Assembly (NCBI GenBank): GCA_903920145.1
Contig: CAIXKV010000184.1
Coordinates: 1 to 64,000, forward strand
Reading direction: 5' to 3'
Length of the DNA stretch: 64,000 bases
From: an uncultured Rhodospirillales bacterium
GTDB lineage: Bacteria > Pseudomonadota > Alphaproteobacteria > Azospirillales > Azospirillaceae
Part shown: piece after piece, positions 20,001 to 28,959 of the stretch
How the letters are laid out: each line of letters opens with the position of its first letter
Position numbering within the stretch: the first letter of the stretch is position 1
Notes under the pieces: model-generated
Database searches by the model: none
The model's input: the letters and a program-made list of their open reading frames with translations, nothing else
Told to the model about the DNA's origin: nothing
Made by a program: the position numbers and the translations under genes

Positions 20001-20360
20001 GGCCAATTCGTCGGGCACAATCACGCCACCGCCGCCGCCAAAAATTTTTAGGTCTGGTCGTCCCCGCTCGCGCAAGAGGTCAACCATATATTTAAAGTAT
20101 TCAACATGCCCTCCCTGGTAGGAACTGACCGCTATGGCATGAGCATCTTCTTGAATGGCGGCCGTCACCACTTCATCGACTGAGCGATTATGCCCCAAAT
20201 GAATGACTTCGGCCCCACCGGCCTGAAGCATGCGCCGAAACAGGTTGATCGCGGCGTCGTGGCCATCGAACAAGCTGGTCGCGGTTACAAACCGCAGAAT
20301 GTTTCGGGGAGGGGTCTGGTCGCGAGTCGGCAAGGACTCCAAAGCGATATCGTCGGGCAC
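17088..20360 (-). CDS. icmF: Fused B12-dependent acyl-CoA mutase (isobutyryl-CoA mutase type, IcmF)
   Basis: The 1090-residue fusion has three parts in IcmF order. The N-terminal cobalamin-binding domain carries D-G-H-D at 32-35 with the lower-ligand His34. A MeaB-like G-protein chaperone domain has its P-loop GTGGAGKS at 214-221. The C-terminal substrate-binding TIM-barrel half runs from about 540 to 1090. IcmF enzymes interconvert isobutyryl-CoA and n-butyryl-CoA with adenosylcobalamin, and some also accept isovaleryl- or pivalyl-CoA. GTPase activity protects or loads the cofactor. Methylmalonyl-CoA mutase is less likely because that enzyme is not fused this way. Its TGA stop lies in repeat copy 2. 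No other acyl-CoA genes flank it. Confidence 0.95.
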   Translation of the reverse strand: MPDDIALESLPTRDQTPPRNILRFVTATSLFDGHDAAINLFRRMLQAGGAEVIHLGHNRSVDEVVTAAIQEDAHAIAVSSYQGGHVEYFKYMVDLLRERGRPDLKIFGGGGGVIVPDELAELHGYGVTRLYSPEDGLRLGLQGIIADMLRQADGDLTAGTMPDFRDPQGLMASGGVFLARLISMIEAGLLPEDQRQALRASAAACGVPVLGVTGTGGAGKSSLTDELIRRFRLYSGEPRIAVIAVDPTRRRTGGALLGDRIRMNAIGAPNVFMRSLATRHAGNEVPATITDIIAACKIAGFDLVVVETPGIGQGDTGIVPYVDIPIYVMTPEYGAASQLEKIDMLDFAQVVVINKFDRKGASDALRDVRKQVQRNREAFDVLSDQMPVFGAIAARFSDPGVTAVYQEVLRLLATKGFTRLPQTTLVPVAVRASDPGQAIVPPSRQRYLAEIAGTVRTYHAEVRQQVSVARERHQLRAAAALLRAAGRPAEDVETLAEARDAALEARCRELLANWPKMRENYSGDQHVVRVRDREIRTHLTRQSISGTRIPKVVLPRFEDEGEILRWLLLENLPGEFPYTAGVFAFKRENEDPTRMFAGEGDAFRTNHRFKYLSKDTKSKRLSTAFDSVTLYGFDPDLRPDIYGKVGNSGVSIATLDDLKVLYDGFELCDPMTSVSMTINGPAPSILAMFLNTAIDRQLDRFEKESGRLPTPEEAVKVRAWVLENVRGTVQADILKEDQGQNTCIFSTEFALRMMADIQEWFVQHNVRNFYSVSISGYHIAEAGANPISQLAFTLANGFTYVEAYLARGMKIDDFAPNLSFFFSNGMEPEYSVMGRVARRIWSTALRFRYGANERSQKLKYHIQTSGRSLHAQEMDFNDIRTTLQALIAVYDNCNSLHTNAHDEAFTTPTAESVRRALAIQMVINREWGVAMNENPNQGSFIIEELTDLVEEAVLAEFERLSERGGVLGAMETGYQRGRIQDESLLYETLKHDGRLPIIGVNTFLNPEPGPAVVPKLQRSSDEEKQNQLQRLADFQRRHADSAPIVLARLKEAAINGQNLFGVLMDAVRLCSLGQITEALFEVGGCYRRNM

Positions 20361-20754
20361 GTATTCCTCCGGGATTTAAAGCAACAAGGGGGCGGAGCGT
20401 GGTTTCGTCGGCTGCGAGCCAAACGCCCACGCTTCCAGTGTTTTATTGTGGGACTCGACATTAAAATCTGTTATTCAGAGGGCTTATATTAGAAACAACT
20501 GTTAACTCTGCATGAACATGGGCTCTTACCTCGATAATAACCCTGGCTCTGAGTTTGGCATGAAAATGGACAAGCGGGATAGTCCCAAGGGTTAGCGAAA
20601 AACGCCGACCTGGGTCCACAATTCCGTCATGGGTTCAAAAAAGAGCCTTTGCGGGCTTGATGCCCACATATCAAGGAGGAAAAAGCGAAGAAGCTTTCTC
20701 ATCCTTAGTTGCAATGATGAAGAGAGCTATCTGATAAAAAGTAAAAACCTTTTA
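20361..20754. other. Intergenic region upstream of icmF
   Basis: This 394-base stretch separates the icmF start from the end of the next receptor gene (both minus). It should hold the icmF promoter. I see no gene. A weak hairpin, TGATAAAA/TTTTATCA (20732-20757), overlaps the receptor stop codon and could help termination on the minus strand. A short CTTGATG...ATATCAAGG stretch at about 20665 vaguely resembles the repeat hairpin, but the flanks do not match. Confidence 0.4.
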
Positions 20755-22788
20755 TCAAGCCTGCCTAACTGCCGCAAGAAATGACCGCACATCCACCTGA
20801 AGGCGGTCTGATTGTCCCGCTACATCGCTTGCTACGGATCGAACCTGAGTCGCAGCCGCCCCTGTGGCCGCAGCAGCACGGGTCACATCACCAATGTTGG
20901 TCGTGACTTCATGGGTTCCATTGGCAGCCTGCATCACATTGCGAGAAATTTCCTGCGTGGCCGCCCCTTGCTCTTCGACGGCCGCAGCGATGGCCGTCGA
21001 AATTTGATTGATTTCGATGATGACTTTACTGACGCCCTCAATGGCAAGCACGGCTTCCCGTGTAGACTCCTGGATATTGTTGATCTGCTGCGTGATATCT
21101 TCGGTGGCACGGGCCGTCTGGTTGGCTAGAGCCTTGACCTCGCTTGCCACCACGGCAAACCCCTTGCCGGCATCCCCCGCCCGTGCAGCCTCGATGGTCG
21201 CGTTCAACGCCAACAGATTGGTTTGGCTGGCAATATCGCTGATCAAACGCACCACCTCGCCGATACGATGGGCACCGTCAGCCAAATGAGACACCACAGC
21301 CCCGGCTCGCTTGGCACTGTTGACCGCCTCACTTGCGACCGACGTCGACTGACCAACTTGGCGAGCGATTTCGTTAATAGAACTGGATAACTCTTCGGCA
21401 GCCGCCGCGACGGTTTCAACATTGGCGGATGCCTGTTCCGACGCCGAAGCCACCGCAAGGCTGCGGCCATTGGCTTGTTCCGCCGTCACCGATAAAGAAC
21501 CGGCGGCTTCCTGCATCTGGCGCGCGGCATCCGACAAACTATCCACTAGCTTTGTGACTTTACTGTCAAACTCGGCGGTCAAATGATCGATCCGCTGCCC
21601 TCGGACTAATTTAGTCTGCTGCTCGGCGGCCTGGACGGCAGCCGCTTGCCGAGCGGCCAGACCATTCTGTTTAAAGACTTCGACCGCGCCCGCCATCGAA
21701 CCGATCTCATCTCGATTCTCGCTAAAGGGGACTTCGACGTCAAGATCACCATCGGCCATGTGGCTCATGGTTCCCGTCAGCACAATCACCGGCCTTGAGA
21801 TCATCCGGCCAATCCCCCATAAGGCCACCATGATCAGGACTAAAGAGATCGCACCAACCACCATCATCATGGTCATCGTCGATTCAGCATGATCAGAAAC
21901 GTTACCAACGATAATTTCTTCTTCTTTAGCAATTTGATTAGCTAATGCATCGAGCTTATCACCAGCTTTGTCACGCAATTTCGGAGCTTGTTTAAAATAG
22001 ACATCCTGTGCTATGTGGGAAAATTTTACAACATCATCACCTGATTGATTGTATCTATCACTGAGTTGTTTAACATTATCTAAACTTTCTTTAAGCTTAT
22101 CACTCAGTCCACTAACTTTTAATTGGTTGACGAGAACATCGAATAGAGCGATCTGTTGATGAAACTCCTCGAACTGGCTGTCATTAAATACCGCCAAATA
22201 CCGCCAAATAGCAATCCGACGTTTAATAAGAGCTTCATCCACTTGCCGAACCAAAGCCACAACCTCCTGTTTTTCAGGAGCGGTTTCTGCAATTGTACGA
22301 TTAAGGAATGCATCCATGGCATTTGTTAACTCGGGCCCTTCCTTAAAAAATTGCTCCCGAACCATAAGCTTATTCAACGAGGCATCAATGACCACCTTCA
22401 AGAGAGCATCATATTCGCTCCACAATGCCCTAATCGCGTCCAATTCATCCCTTTGATCCGCCCGCAAATTACGAGCTTGCAGCTCCTGAAGCTTGTTATT
22501 AACAGTTGTATCAAAGACTCGAGTTTTTTCCGAAGCCTTTGTCGCGCTTTCCTTGGTCTGAGCAAAAATCACGTCGCGAATAGTCACACCAATATCTTTA
22601 CTCGCAATCTGGGCCGATCTTGCCACTTCAGCGGTAATGCGAGAGGAGTCAATGAGTTCCACGTTGGAGATTGTTCTGCTAAACCCGTCAATTGCCCACC
22701 ACGCCGTGATAGAAAATAGAAGAGTAACAACAACTCCAATCATTCCCAGTTTGTACGAAATTGGAGCATTTCTTAGCAATGAAATCAT
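20755..22788 (-). CDS. Methyl-accepting chemotaxis protein
   Basis: The 677-residue transmembrane chemoreceptor has membrane segments at about 14-32 and 305-325. They enclose a roughly 270-residue helical periplasmic sensor. A HAMP domain (about 326-380) and the methyl-accepting coiled coil follow, with the conserved tip [18 protein letters not shown]. The helical sensor could be a 4HB- or HBM-type domain; the ligand is unknown. It lacks a C-terminal CheR-tethering peptide, ending VRQA. It lies downstream of the soluble receptor-like gene on the same strand, 165 bases away, so it may have its own promoter. Confidence 0.95.
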   Translation of the reverse strand: MISLLRNAPISYKLGMIGVVVTLLFSITAWWAIDGFSRTISNVELIDSSRITAEVARSAQIASKDIGVTIRDVIFAQTKESATKASEKTRVFDTTVNNKLQELQARNLRADQRDELDAIRALWSEYDALLKVVIDASLNKLMVREQFFKEGPELTNAMDAFLNRTIAETAPEKQEVVALVRQVDEALIKRRIAIWRYLAVFNDSQFEEFHQQIALFDVLVNQLKVSGLSDKLKESLDNVKQLSDRYNQSGDDVVKFSHIAQDVYFKQAPKLRDKAGDKLDALANQIAKEEEIIVGNVSDHAESTMTMMMVVGAISLVLIMVALWGIGRMISRPVIVLTGTMSHMADGDLDVEVPFSENRDEIGSMAGAVEVFKQNGLAARQAAAVQAAEQQTKLVRGQRIDHLTAEFDSKVTKLVDSLSDAARQMQEAAGSLSVTAEQANGRSLAVASASEQASANVETVAAAAEELSSSINEIARQVGQSTSVASEAVNSAKRAGAVVSHLADGAHRIGEVVRLISDIASQTNLLALNATIEAARAGDAGKGFAVVASEVKALANQTARATEDITQQINNIQESTREAVLAIEGVSKVIIEINQISTAIAAAVEEQGAATQEISRNVMQAANGTHEVTTNIGDVTRAAAATGAAATQVRSVASDVAGQSDRLQVDVRSFLAAVRQA

Positions 22789-22953
22789 AATCCACCTCCG
22801 CTAAAACCCACCACTCTTGTCCGATTAACTTGAACAATGAGCCGTTGGATCAAGAGGAGAAAATCATATCAGGGAAAAAAGCTCTTTCATTAAATTTATG
22901 GACTCTTATGTCAATTTTTATTTAAACCATATTTTGCTCATTGAATAGCTGTT

Positions 22954-24759
22954 CTAAAAGAGCATGTCTGAAATATCCGGTGTTTTTTCCCCTTCGGGAT
23001 GGACAAGCCCGCCAACTTGGGCTTGATCTGCCCCTGTCAAGAGGTCGACCAGACCGCGCCCACCAACCACAGCGCCATGAATAGAGCGCTCACTGGCCAT
23101 GGTATAGTGGGCCTCGGTAAAGGCTAAGACTTCTTGACGAGCCGCTTCCAAAGCGGCACCACTCAGATTGGGAGCGCTGTCGGTAGCCAAAGCTTTCAGC
23201 TCGGTAACACACCGATCTAAGGGCTCCCGACAGTGGGCGCCACCGGCGAACCCTTCTGCCACCACGCGCGTACTCTCGACCAACGCTCCCCCTCGGCTCT
23301 GAATCCGCCCCAACACCGTTGCAGCCTCGGCGCCAGTGCGACGCAACCGATCCACGGCTTGATCCAAAGCGCCTCTGAGGGCCACCACGTCCCTGGTCCC
23401 TTCGGCACCAATCGTGGTACGGGTGCTAATATCCCCCGCCGTTGCAACCACTCGTCCCAAATTAGCCGCCACGGCCTCCACCTGAGCGCGGGTGAGCGAG
23501 GCGTAGGCTTGCAATTGCTGGGCGATCACGTTCAAAGCCCGTCCCTTGACCCCCATATTGCCGCATTTAATTGAGGCATTGAGCCCCATCAGTCGCATGT
23601 CACCATTAACGCCGTTCAGTCCCCGCATCAGCTCCCCGGCCCGCCCTGCCGCTTCGGCCACCTGCCGAAGGCTCTGTTCGGCCTGTTCACGACTGCTCGC
23701 GAATTTGGCAAACAGCGCGCTTGCGGTTTCCAGGTCTTTTTCAATGTCAAGAAGGGTCAGACCGTCACCACCGAAGCTCTGCTCACAGGCCGCGCCGACC
23801 GCTGGCACGCCTGCCGCCATGGCTGCGAGATTCCGCCCCACGTCATTGACGGCGGTTCGATACCCCTCTTCTGCAAAGGATACCTGCCGCGCCTGAAGAT
23901 CGGCAATGCCATTGACAAAGACCGGACGCTGACCGGAACCCAGCCCAGACGCATCGGGAGCCTCAATCATCTCGGCAGCCACGATCAACGCCCGTTCCAC
24001 ATGCTCGAGTCTTTGACGGGTGATGTCGTAAATCTGCAAGTCTGAAACCAAATCGGCAATATGGGCAAACAGCGAACGCAACCGATCGGGAATATCTCGA
24101 ACCCCGAGCTTGGCCCGCCGCTGCCGCTCGCGCATCTCGGCCATGGCGACGGTCAGACGACCGGCCACGGCGTCCAACTCGCGCAACCCTTCGGCTTCAA
24201 CTGTGCTTTGCAGCGACAGGGCATGGGACGCCGCAAGCCTTAGCGCGCTCAACTCGGTACCGACTGCCGCAATTGTTCGCTCACCACTGAGAGCCAGACG
24301 AGCGATTTCCCGCGTAAACACCGAAAAGTCGACGCCGCTATCATTCAGTTGCGCCGATTCAATTTTGGCATTAATGGCCAGCACCCGAACATCGAACATC
24401 ACGCGAGTCAGGGCCGTCAAGGCCTTCAGCATGACATCGGTGGTGGCCACCATTTCCGCCAAGGATTCGGCCAACCCATCCCGGCGATGCCGCAAGCTGC
24501 CAACCTGATTGGCGGCCTCGGTCAGGCCGGACACCATGGCCTCGAACTCTGTCGACGCCAGCAGCGCGCCTGCGGTTTCGGCATCAGCGGAAAGGGCCGC
24601 AACTCGACCATGAAGATCGCGCAACCGATCGCCTGTGGCCAAAAAAACCTTTTCCAGAGGCGGAAAAAGAACGGCGAAACGCCCAGCAACCGTTCGCAGT
24701 TGCTGGGCCCAAGCCGACAGGGAGTCGCTACGGACAGGGCTCCAGGTATCGGCACTCAT
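22954..24759 (-). CDS. Soluble receptor-like chemotaxis protein with two degenerate hairpin tips
   Basis: The 601-residue, almost entirely helical protein has no membrane segment. Two stretches resemble the receptor tip: VLAINAKIESAQL...VFTREIARLA (about 127-156) and LMGLNASIKCGNMGVKGRAL (about 390-409). Both lack the normal A-A-R-A-G-E core, so canonical receptor signalling is doubtful. Between them is LQIYDITRQRLEHV, with D245 and Q249 spaced like the CheZ phosphatase pair D-x-T-G-Q. The last residues, PDISDMLF, resemble a CheY-docking peptide. The start at 24759 overlaps the cheD stop by 4 bases (ATGA), so the two are translationally coupled. I infer an adaptor or CheY-P phosphatase role in this pathway, but the family is not one I can name. 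Confidence 0.7.
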   Translation of the reverse strand: MSADTWSPVRSDSLSAWAQQLRTVAGRFAVLFPPLEKVFLATGDRLRDLHGRVAALSADAETAGALLASTEFEAMVSGLTEAANQVGSLRHRRDGLAESLAEMVATTDVMLKALTALTRVMFDVRVLAINAKIESAQLNDSGVDFSVFTREIARLALSGERTIAAVGTELSALRLAASHALSLQSTVEAEGLRELDAVAGRLTVAMAEMRERQRRAKLGVRDIPDRLRSLFAHIADLVSDLQIYDITRQRLEHVERALIVAAEMIEAPDASGLGSGQRPVFVNGIADLQARQVSFAEEGYRTAVNDVGRNLAAMAAGVPAVGAACEQSFGGDGLTLLDIEKDLETASALFAKFASSREQAEQSLRQVAEAAGRAGELMRGLNGVNGDMRLMGLNASIKCGNMGVKGRALNVIAQQLQAYASLTRAQVEAVAANLGRVVATAGDISTRTTIGAEGTRDVVALRGALDQAVDRLRRTGAEAATVLGRIQSRGGALVESTRVVAEGFAGGAHCREPLDRCVTELKALATDSAPNLSGAALEAARQEVLAFTEAHYTMASERSIHGAVVGGRGLVDLLTGADQAQVGGLVHPEGEKTPDISDMLF

Positions 24760-25400
24760 GACGGTTCCCCATTTCGCGTGACCGTCCCGCAGGTCGGGCA
24801 TGGTTCACTCCGGTTATTCCCGACGGATTCCCCAGAGGCCCCCCCCCGACTCACCCGCCGCCGCAACAACCGCCGCCGAGGTCCGGCGGCCGCAGCCACC
24901 GCAACCGCAGCGGCTCCTGTACTCACAATCGGTCGTACCCAAACATCGCCACACGCAGTACATTGCAACAGGACAATCCCTTGATCCCCGGCCAATCGTC
25001 CAGCCACAATGGGAATCCGCTGTCGACGCAGCTCCCGCACCGCCAGCCTCAAATTACGGCGTCCGATGGATACGCCTCCGGCTTCCGCCACCAAGACGCT
25101 AGCGCCACCAAAGACCTTGGCTTGCAGGTCTTCGATTTGGCTGCCCAGACTGACCATAGACTCCACCAGCGCCGGAATCGCCACATCACCAAACCGAACC
25201 GAAGGGGCCTCGGTACTTGGCCGAATCGGCAACAAAAAATGATTCATACCCCCAAAACGCAAACGTCGATCCCACAGGCAAACTGCAACACAAGAGCCTA
25301 AAATTGTACTAATCAGGTGCGGCTCACGCTCACAAAAGACTTGCCCCGGCAATAGCCTCAGAGTCGGTCGATCAGGAGGAGCAGGCGGAGCGTAAGACAT
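24756..25400 (-). CDS. cheD: CheD chemoreceptor deamidase with C-terminal Cys-rich extension
   Basis: The CheD core has the nucleophile in TILGSCVAVCLWD, the catalytic His in GGMNHFLLP and the Thr in TILGS. The AKVFGGA segment follows. CheD deamidates receptor glutamines and can interact with CheC-type phosphatases. Beyond the usual end there is CTACGDVWV, an Ala/Arg-rich stretch and CPTCG near the C-terminus. This CxxC...CxxC arrangement suggests a small zinc ribbon. The start at 25400 gives 214 residues. A GTG at 25463 would give 235, and neither has a strong ribosome binding site. The 254-base gap to the upstream receptor gene may hold a promoter. Confidence 0.9.
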   Translation of the reverse strand: MSYAPPAPPDRPTLRLLPGQVFCEREPHLISTILGSCVAVCLWDRRLRFGGMNHFLLPIRPSTEAPSVRFGDVAIPALVESMVSLGSQIEDLQAKVFGGASVLVAEAGGVSIGRRNLRLAVRELRRQRIPIVAGRLAGDQGIVLLQCTACGDVWVRPIVSTGAAAVAVAAAAGPRRRLLRRRVSRGGASGESVGNNRSEPCPTCGTVTRNGEPS

Positions 25401-25653
25401 CACGGAAATCTTTGGTGTGCTTTTGCGCTGGGAAGGACAAGGAAAAGGCGAGATTTTTCCCACCTTTCAAAATCCGAGGCGGGAAACGAGGCTAAGAAGA
25501 CCCAAGGGGTAAGCCAACCGACGCACTCCCAACCTAGCGGTCACTGTAAGGGAACGCCCACCCCTAGACAAGAGAGGTTGTCAACCACAGATCGCTATTC
25601 CGTGGACGTCTCCGCACCCCGTCCAAGACCGCATGCCTCCTTTTGGCTCGGCT

Positions 25654-27801
25654 TCAATAGCGTTCGAAAGCGGCGTCTTCGGAATCTTTATGCGAAGCAT
25701 GCTCATCAAGCTTGAGTTGAAAGCCCTTGCCCCCACTGCTCGCCCCGGCCAGCGGACGCCCGGCCGTCGCCCCCCGGTGGCCGGGCTCGGAACGACGGGG
25801 CGGCTCGGCGGGGATCCGACGAACGAGCCGTTCGGCCCGGTTTCCCGAACGTTCGGGCAATGATGGACGCTCAGGCGGTAAGGCCGTAGGCCGTTGATGG
25901 CCGTTGCCGTTATTTTTCCCTCCCACTCCAACCGCAGCCACGGAAAAGAACGAAATCGTAGCCTGGAGCCGTTGAGCCTGTGCCGCTAATTCCTCAGACG
26001 TTGACGACATCTCTTCGGCGCTGGCGGCATTTTGTTGGGTCACTTGATCGAGCTGTTGAATCGCAACATTAATTTGTTCGGCCCCAGCATTTTGCTCGCG
26101 CGAAGCCGACGTGATTTCCGCCACTAAACTTGCCGTATGTTGAATATCCGGAACCAATTTGGTTAGCATTTGCCCGGCCTGTTCCGAAACCCCCAAGGTT
26201 TGAATCGACAAAGCACCGATCTCAGCCGCTGCCAACTGGCTACGCTCGGCCAATTTGCGAACTTCCGACGCCACCACGGCAAAGCCGCGCCCGTGCTCCC
26301 CGGCCCGCGCCGCCTCAATGGCAGCATTCAGCGCCAGCAAGTCGGTTTGGCGGGCGATTTCCTGAACGATGGTAATCTTTTCGGCGATGGTCTTCATGGC
26401 CGCGACGGCTTTGGCCACAGCTTCGCCACTTTTGCTGGCATCGGCTGCCGATTGGCGAGCAGTCTTCTCGGTTTCAGTGGCGTTATCAGCGTTCTGGCGA
26501 ATGTTAGCTGCCATCTCCTCCATGGAACTGGACGCTTCTTCGGTGGAGGCCGCCTGTTCCGAAACCCCCTGGGACAAGCTATCGGCGCTGGCACTGAGTT
26601 GCTCACTTCCCGCTGCAACATTCTCAGCCGCAGAGCGCACATCGCCTACCACATCGCGCAACCTCTCAACCATCACATTGAGATGATCGATCAAATCGCC
26701 GATCTCTTCCCGTCCGCGATATTCGACTGTTGCGCCCAGATCTCCATCGGCCACGGCGCGAGCCAAACCGGCTGCCCGCCCTAATCCTCGGGCAATCGTC
26801 AAGGAAATCCAAAGGGCGACCCCAATTCCGATGACAATCGAGGCCAAGGCCATAATCATCAACGAGGTCCGCGAAGTGGTATAGGTCTGTCCAGACTCGT
26901 CCACAGCCTCTTGCAAGGATTGACGGTTGAGTTGAATGATGCTGTCTAACGATCCTTCAATTCGCTTGATCAACTCACTATCGCGCCCGGCTGACAAAAC
27001 TCTCGCTTTTTCATCGCCATTTTCGATGGCCAAATCCCGAACCTGTCGATCAAGCGCAACAAACCCGTCCCAACCTCCGGCAAATCGTTGAAATTCAGCC
27101 CGAGGCCCGACGGCGAGGTGATCCCGCACCGCTGCGATCGTTGTCTGGATTGCGCGAAGCTCGCTCTCAATATGTTGATTCTGATCTTTGAGTGCAGCAT
27201 CGTCTTCGACCAATAGAAAGGCCCGTTCTTCGCCCTGAATTCGCAATAGATTTTCCGGCAACTCCGTTAAAACCGTCAACGTTGCGGCATCTGTTCCCGA
27301 TGTTACCGTTCGAATTATATCTTTAAGGGCATTGAAAGCGACCACAAAGGCTTCATCAGCCTTACCAAGCGATAACGCGATTGCCTTAGCACTCGAATTC
27401 AAAGTTGCAAGCTGGACAACTTCATCTTCTGACTTAATCAGATCATCATGAAATTGGGCTATTTCTTCTAATTTTTTACGAATATCTCCTAAAGAAATGC
27501 CAAGCAGGCGTGTCATTTCGTCTTGAATATCGGCTCTTTTCTTCTTAAGGTCGTTCGCAAAATGAGCAATTTTTTGATCATCGGTTTCATTAACTAAATT
27601 CTTCTCGGATCTTGCGAGCAATGAAAAGTCATTCTCAAGCCGCAAAATTAACCGTTGGCTTAACACCGGCCCGCTCACGGCCACATCGAATCGTTGGTTA
27701 ACGACCCCCAGATTATCCACTGCGAGATAGGCCGAAACCGCCGCCAATATCAGCAGTGCTGCAAAAGAAGCCGCCAGCCGAGCCCTGATGGTAAAACGCA
27801 T
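25654..27801 (-). CDS. Methyl-accepting chemotaxis protein with C-terminal pentapeptide
   Basis: The 715-residue receptor has membrane segments at about 9-27 and 313-334 with a roughly 285-residue helical periplasmic sensor. A HAMP domain (about 335-388) and the signalling hairpin follow, with the tip [19 protein letters not shown] (E502 near the turn). A Pro/Arg-rich flexible tail (about 622-690) ends in AFERY, which fits the CheR/CheB-tethering pattern x-[HFYW]-x-x-[HFYW]. It is a close paralogue of the receptor at 28937-31261, with long nearly identical hairpin DNA but a shorter coiled coil. GGGAGAG upstream supports the start. The gene follows cheW by 48 bases. Confidence 0.96.
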   Translation of the reverse strand: MRFTIRARLAASFAALLILAAVSAYLAVDNLGVVNQRFDVAVSGPVLSQRLILRLENDFSLLARSEKNLVNETDDQKIAHFANDLKKKRADIQDEMTRLLGISLGDIRKKLEEIAQFHDDLIKSEDEVVQLATLNSSAKAIALSLGKADEAFVVAFNALKDIIRTVTSGTDAATLTVLTELPENLLRIQGEERAFLLVEDDAALKDQNQHIESELRAIQTTIAAVRDHLAVGPRAEFQRFAGGWDGFVALDRQVRDLAIENGDEKARVLSAGRDSELIKRIEGSLDSIIQLNRQSLQEAVDESGQTYTTSRTSLMIMALASIVIGIGVALWISLTIARGLGRAAGLARAVADGDLGATVEYRGREEIGDLIDHLNVMVERLRDVVGDVRSAAENVAAGSEQLSASADSLSQGVSEQAASTEEASSSMEEMAANIRQNADNATETEKTARQSAADASKSGEAVAKAVAAMKTIAEKITIVQEIARQTDLLALNAAIEAARAGEHGRGFAVVASEVRKLAERSQLAAAEIGALSIQTLGVSEQAGQMLTKLVPDIQHTASLVAEITSASREQNAGAEQINVAIQQLDQVTQQNAASAEEMSSTSEELAAQAQRLQATISFFSVAAVGVGGKNNGNGHQRPTALPPERPSLPERSGNRAERLVRRIPAEPPRRSEPGHRGATAGRPLAGASSGGKGFQLKLDEHASHKDSEDAAFERY

Positions 27802-27849
27802 GGTGGGAACTCTCCCCGTTTCATCCAGGCAATGGCGGTGTCTGATCGA

Positions 27850-28392
27850 TCAGCCGCCCTGGGTTAGATCGTCCAGAGTAAACACTCGGTTAAGGTTAAG
27901 CACAATGACGAACTGATCATGCCGGCGGCCAATCCCCCGAATAATCTCGGAACGCCAGCGCGTTCCAATCTCGGGTGGCGGCCCCATTTCGCCGGCATCC
28001 AGAGTCGTCACCTCGTGGACGCGATCGGTCAGGGCACCCAACACCAGCGGACGCCCCTCCACCACCACTTCCAACACCACGATTCGCGAACGGTCGGTGG
28101 GTTCGGCAGGCGGCATTCCAAACTTGATCCGCAGATCGATAACCGGGACTGCTTTTCCCCGGACATCAATCATACCGCGCACCCACGGCGGCATATTTGG
28201 AACCCGGCTAAACGGACACAGATCGAGCACTTCTCTGACCTGAGCAACGGTAATGGCAAAAGTTTCGTCGCCAACGCCACAGGTCAAATACTGAACGGCA
28301 TCATCCAAAAGGGCCGGACGGGCAACGGCATGACGTGGGCGGGATGAGGCAAGCTGGGACGTCACCAACGGAGACGTTACGGGCTGGGGCAT
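27850..28392 (-). CDS. cheW: CheW-type coupling protein (copy 1)
   Basis: The 180-residue CheW links receptors to CheA in the array. The CheW domain spans about 32-172, with the typical YLTCGVGDETFAI opening, the PWVRGMIDVRGKAVPVIDLR segment and the GIGRRHDQFVIVLN end. The N-terminal tail of about 30 residues is Pro/Ala-rich and unrelated to the other CheW in this cluster. AAGGA lies about 10 bases upstream of the start. It is 27 bases after the other cheW gene. Confidence 0.95.
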   Translation of the reverse strand: MPQPVTSPLVTSQLASSRPRHAVARPALLDDAVQYLTCGVGDETFAITVAQVREVLDLCPFSRVPNMPPWVRGMIDVRGKAVPVIDLRIKFGMPPAEPTDRSRIVVLEVVVEGRPLVLGALTDRVHEVTTLDAGEMGPPPEIGTRWRSEIIRGIGRRHDQFVIVLNLNRVFTLDDLTQGG

Positions 28393-28419
28393 GGCCGCGA
28401 GATCCTTCTGGAAAGCCGT

Positions 28420-28959
28420 TTACGATAAGGCCAACAGATCAGGACGGATCGGCGCATCCGCACGAATACCGGTCCAGGCTGACTCCTCGGATGCAAACAC
28501 TTGATCGATATTGGCAATAATGATGAAGTCATCACCACGTTTTCCGATCGCCTGGATAAAATCCGTGCGCCAACGCATACCAATCCGGGGCACCTCTTCC
28601 AAAGCCGCCGCCGCCACTTCGGTCACTTCATATACTTTGTCTGCCAGCGCCCCCACCATCGTCGGTTCATCATCGATCCGCACCTCCAGCACGACAATAC
28701 GGGTGTCGCGCGTGTGCGTAATAGAGGGCATTCCGAATTTAGTGCGAAGGTCAGTCACGGTAATGACCTTGCCTCGAACATTAATCAACCCCTTAATAAA
28801 AGGGCGACTGTTGGGAATACGGGTAATCGGCATCAAATCGAGCACTTCATGAACACGCTCGGTTGCGATGGCAAAAATCTCGTCCGCAAGCCCCAAGGTT
28901 AAAACCTGAAGGGAATCGCGACCTCCGGTGGCAGCCTCAATAGCGCTCGAAAGCGGCAT
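28420..28959 (-). CDS. cheW: CheW-type coupling protein (copy 2)
   Basis: The 179-residue CheW domain protein carries [21 protein letters not shown], the [12 protein letters not shown] segment and [16 protein letters not shown]-type end strands. The start at 28959 is chosen because AAGGA lies 8 bases upstream; Met codons at 28968 and 28992 are alternatives. With this start the gene overlaps the last 23 bases of the upstream receptor gene in another frame. The receptor's pentapeptide codons therefore double as the CheW N-terminus, and translational coupling is likely. Confidence 0.94.
   Translation of the reverse strand: MPLSSAIEAATGGRDSLQVLTLGLADEIFAIATERVHEVLDLMPITRIPNSRPFIKGLINVRGKVITVTDLRTKFGMPSITHTRDTRIVVLEVRIDDEPTMVGALADKVYEVTEVAAAALEEVPRIGMRWRTDFIQAIGKRGDDFIIIANIDQVFASEESAWTGIRADAPIRPDLLALS

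Noticed and set aside
20653-20690. A further repeat copy (CTTGATG...ATATCAAGG)
   Set aside because: Only the hairpin-like core is similar. Neither the GTCTGAGGGC flank nor the TGATACCGGCGAGCC block is present, so chance is likely.
22195-22214. Short tandem CCGCCAAATA x2 in a receptor gene
   Set aside because: Ten-base duplication inside the coding frame; too short and not in phase with codons to be of interest alone.
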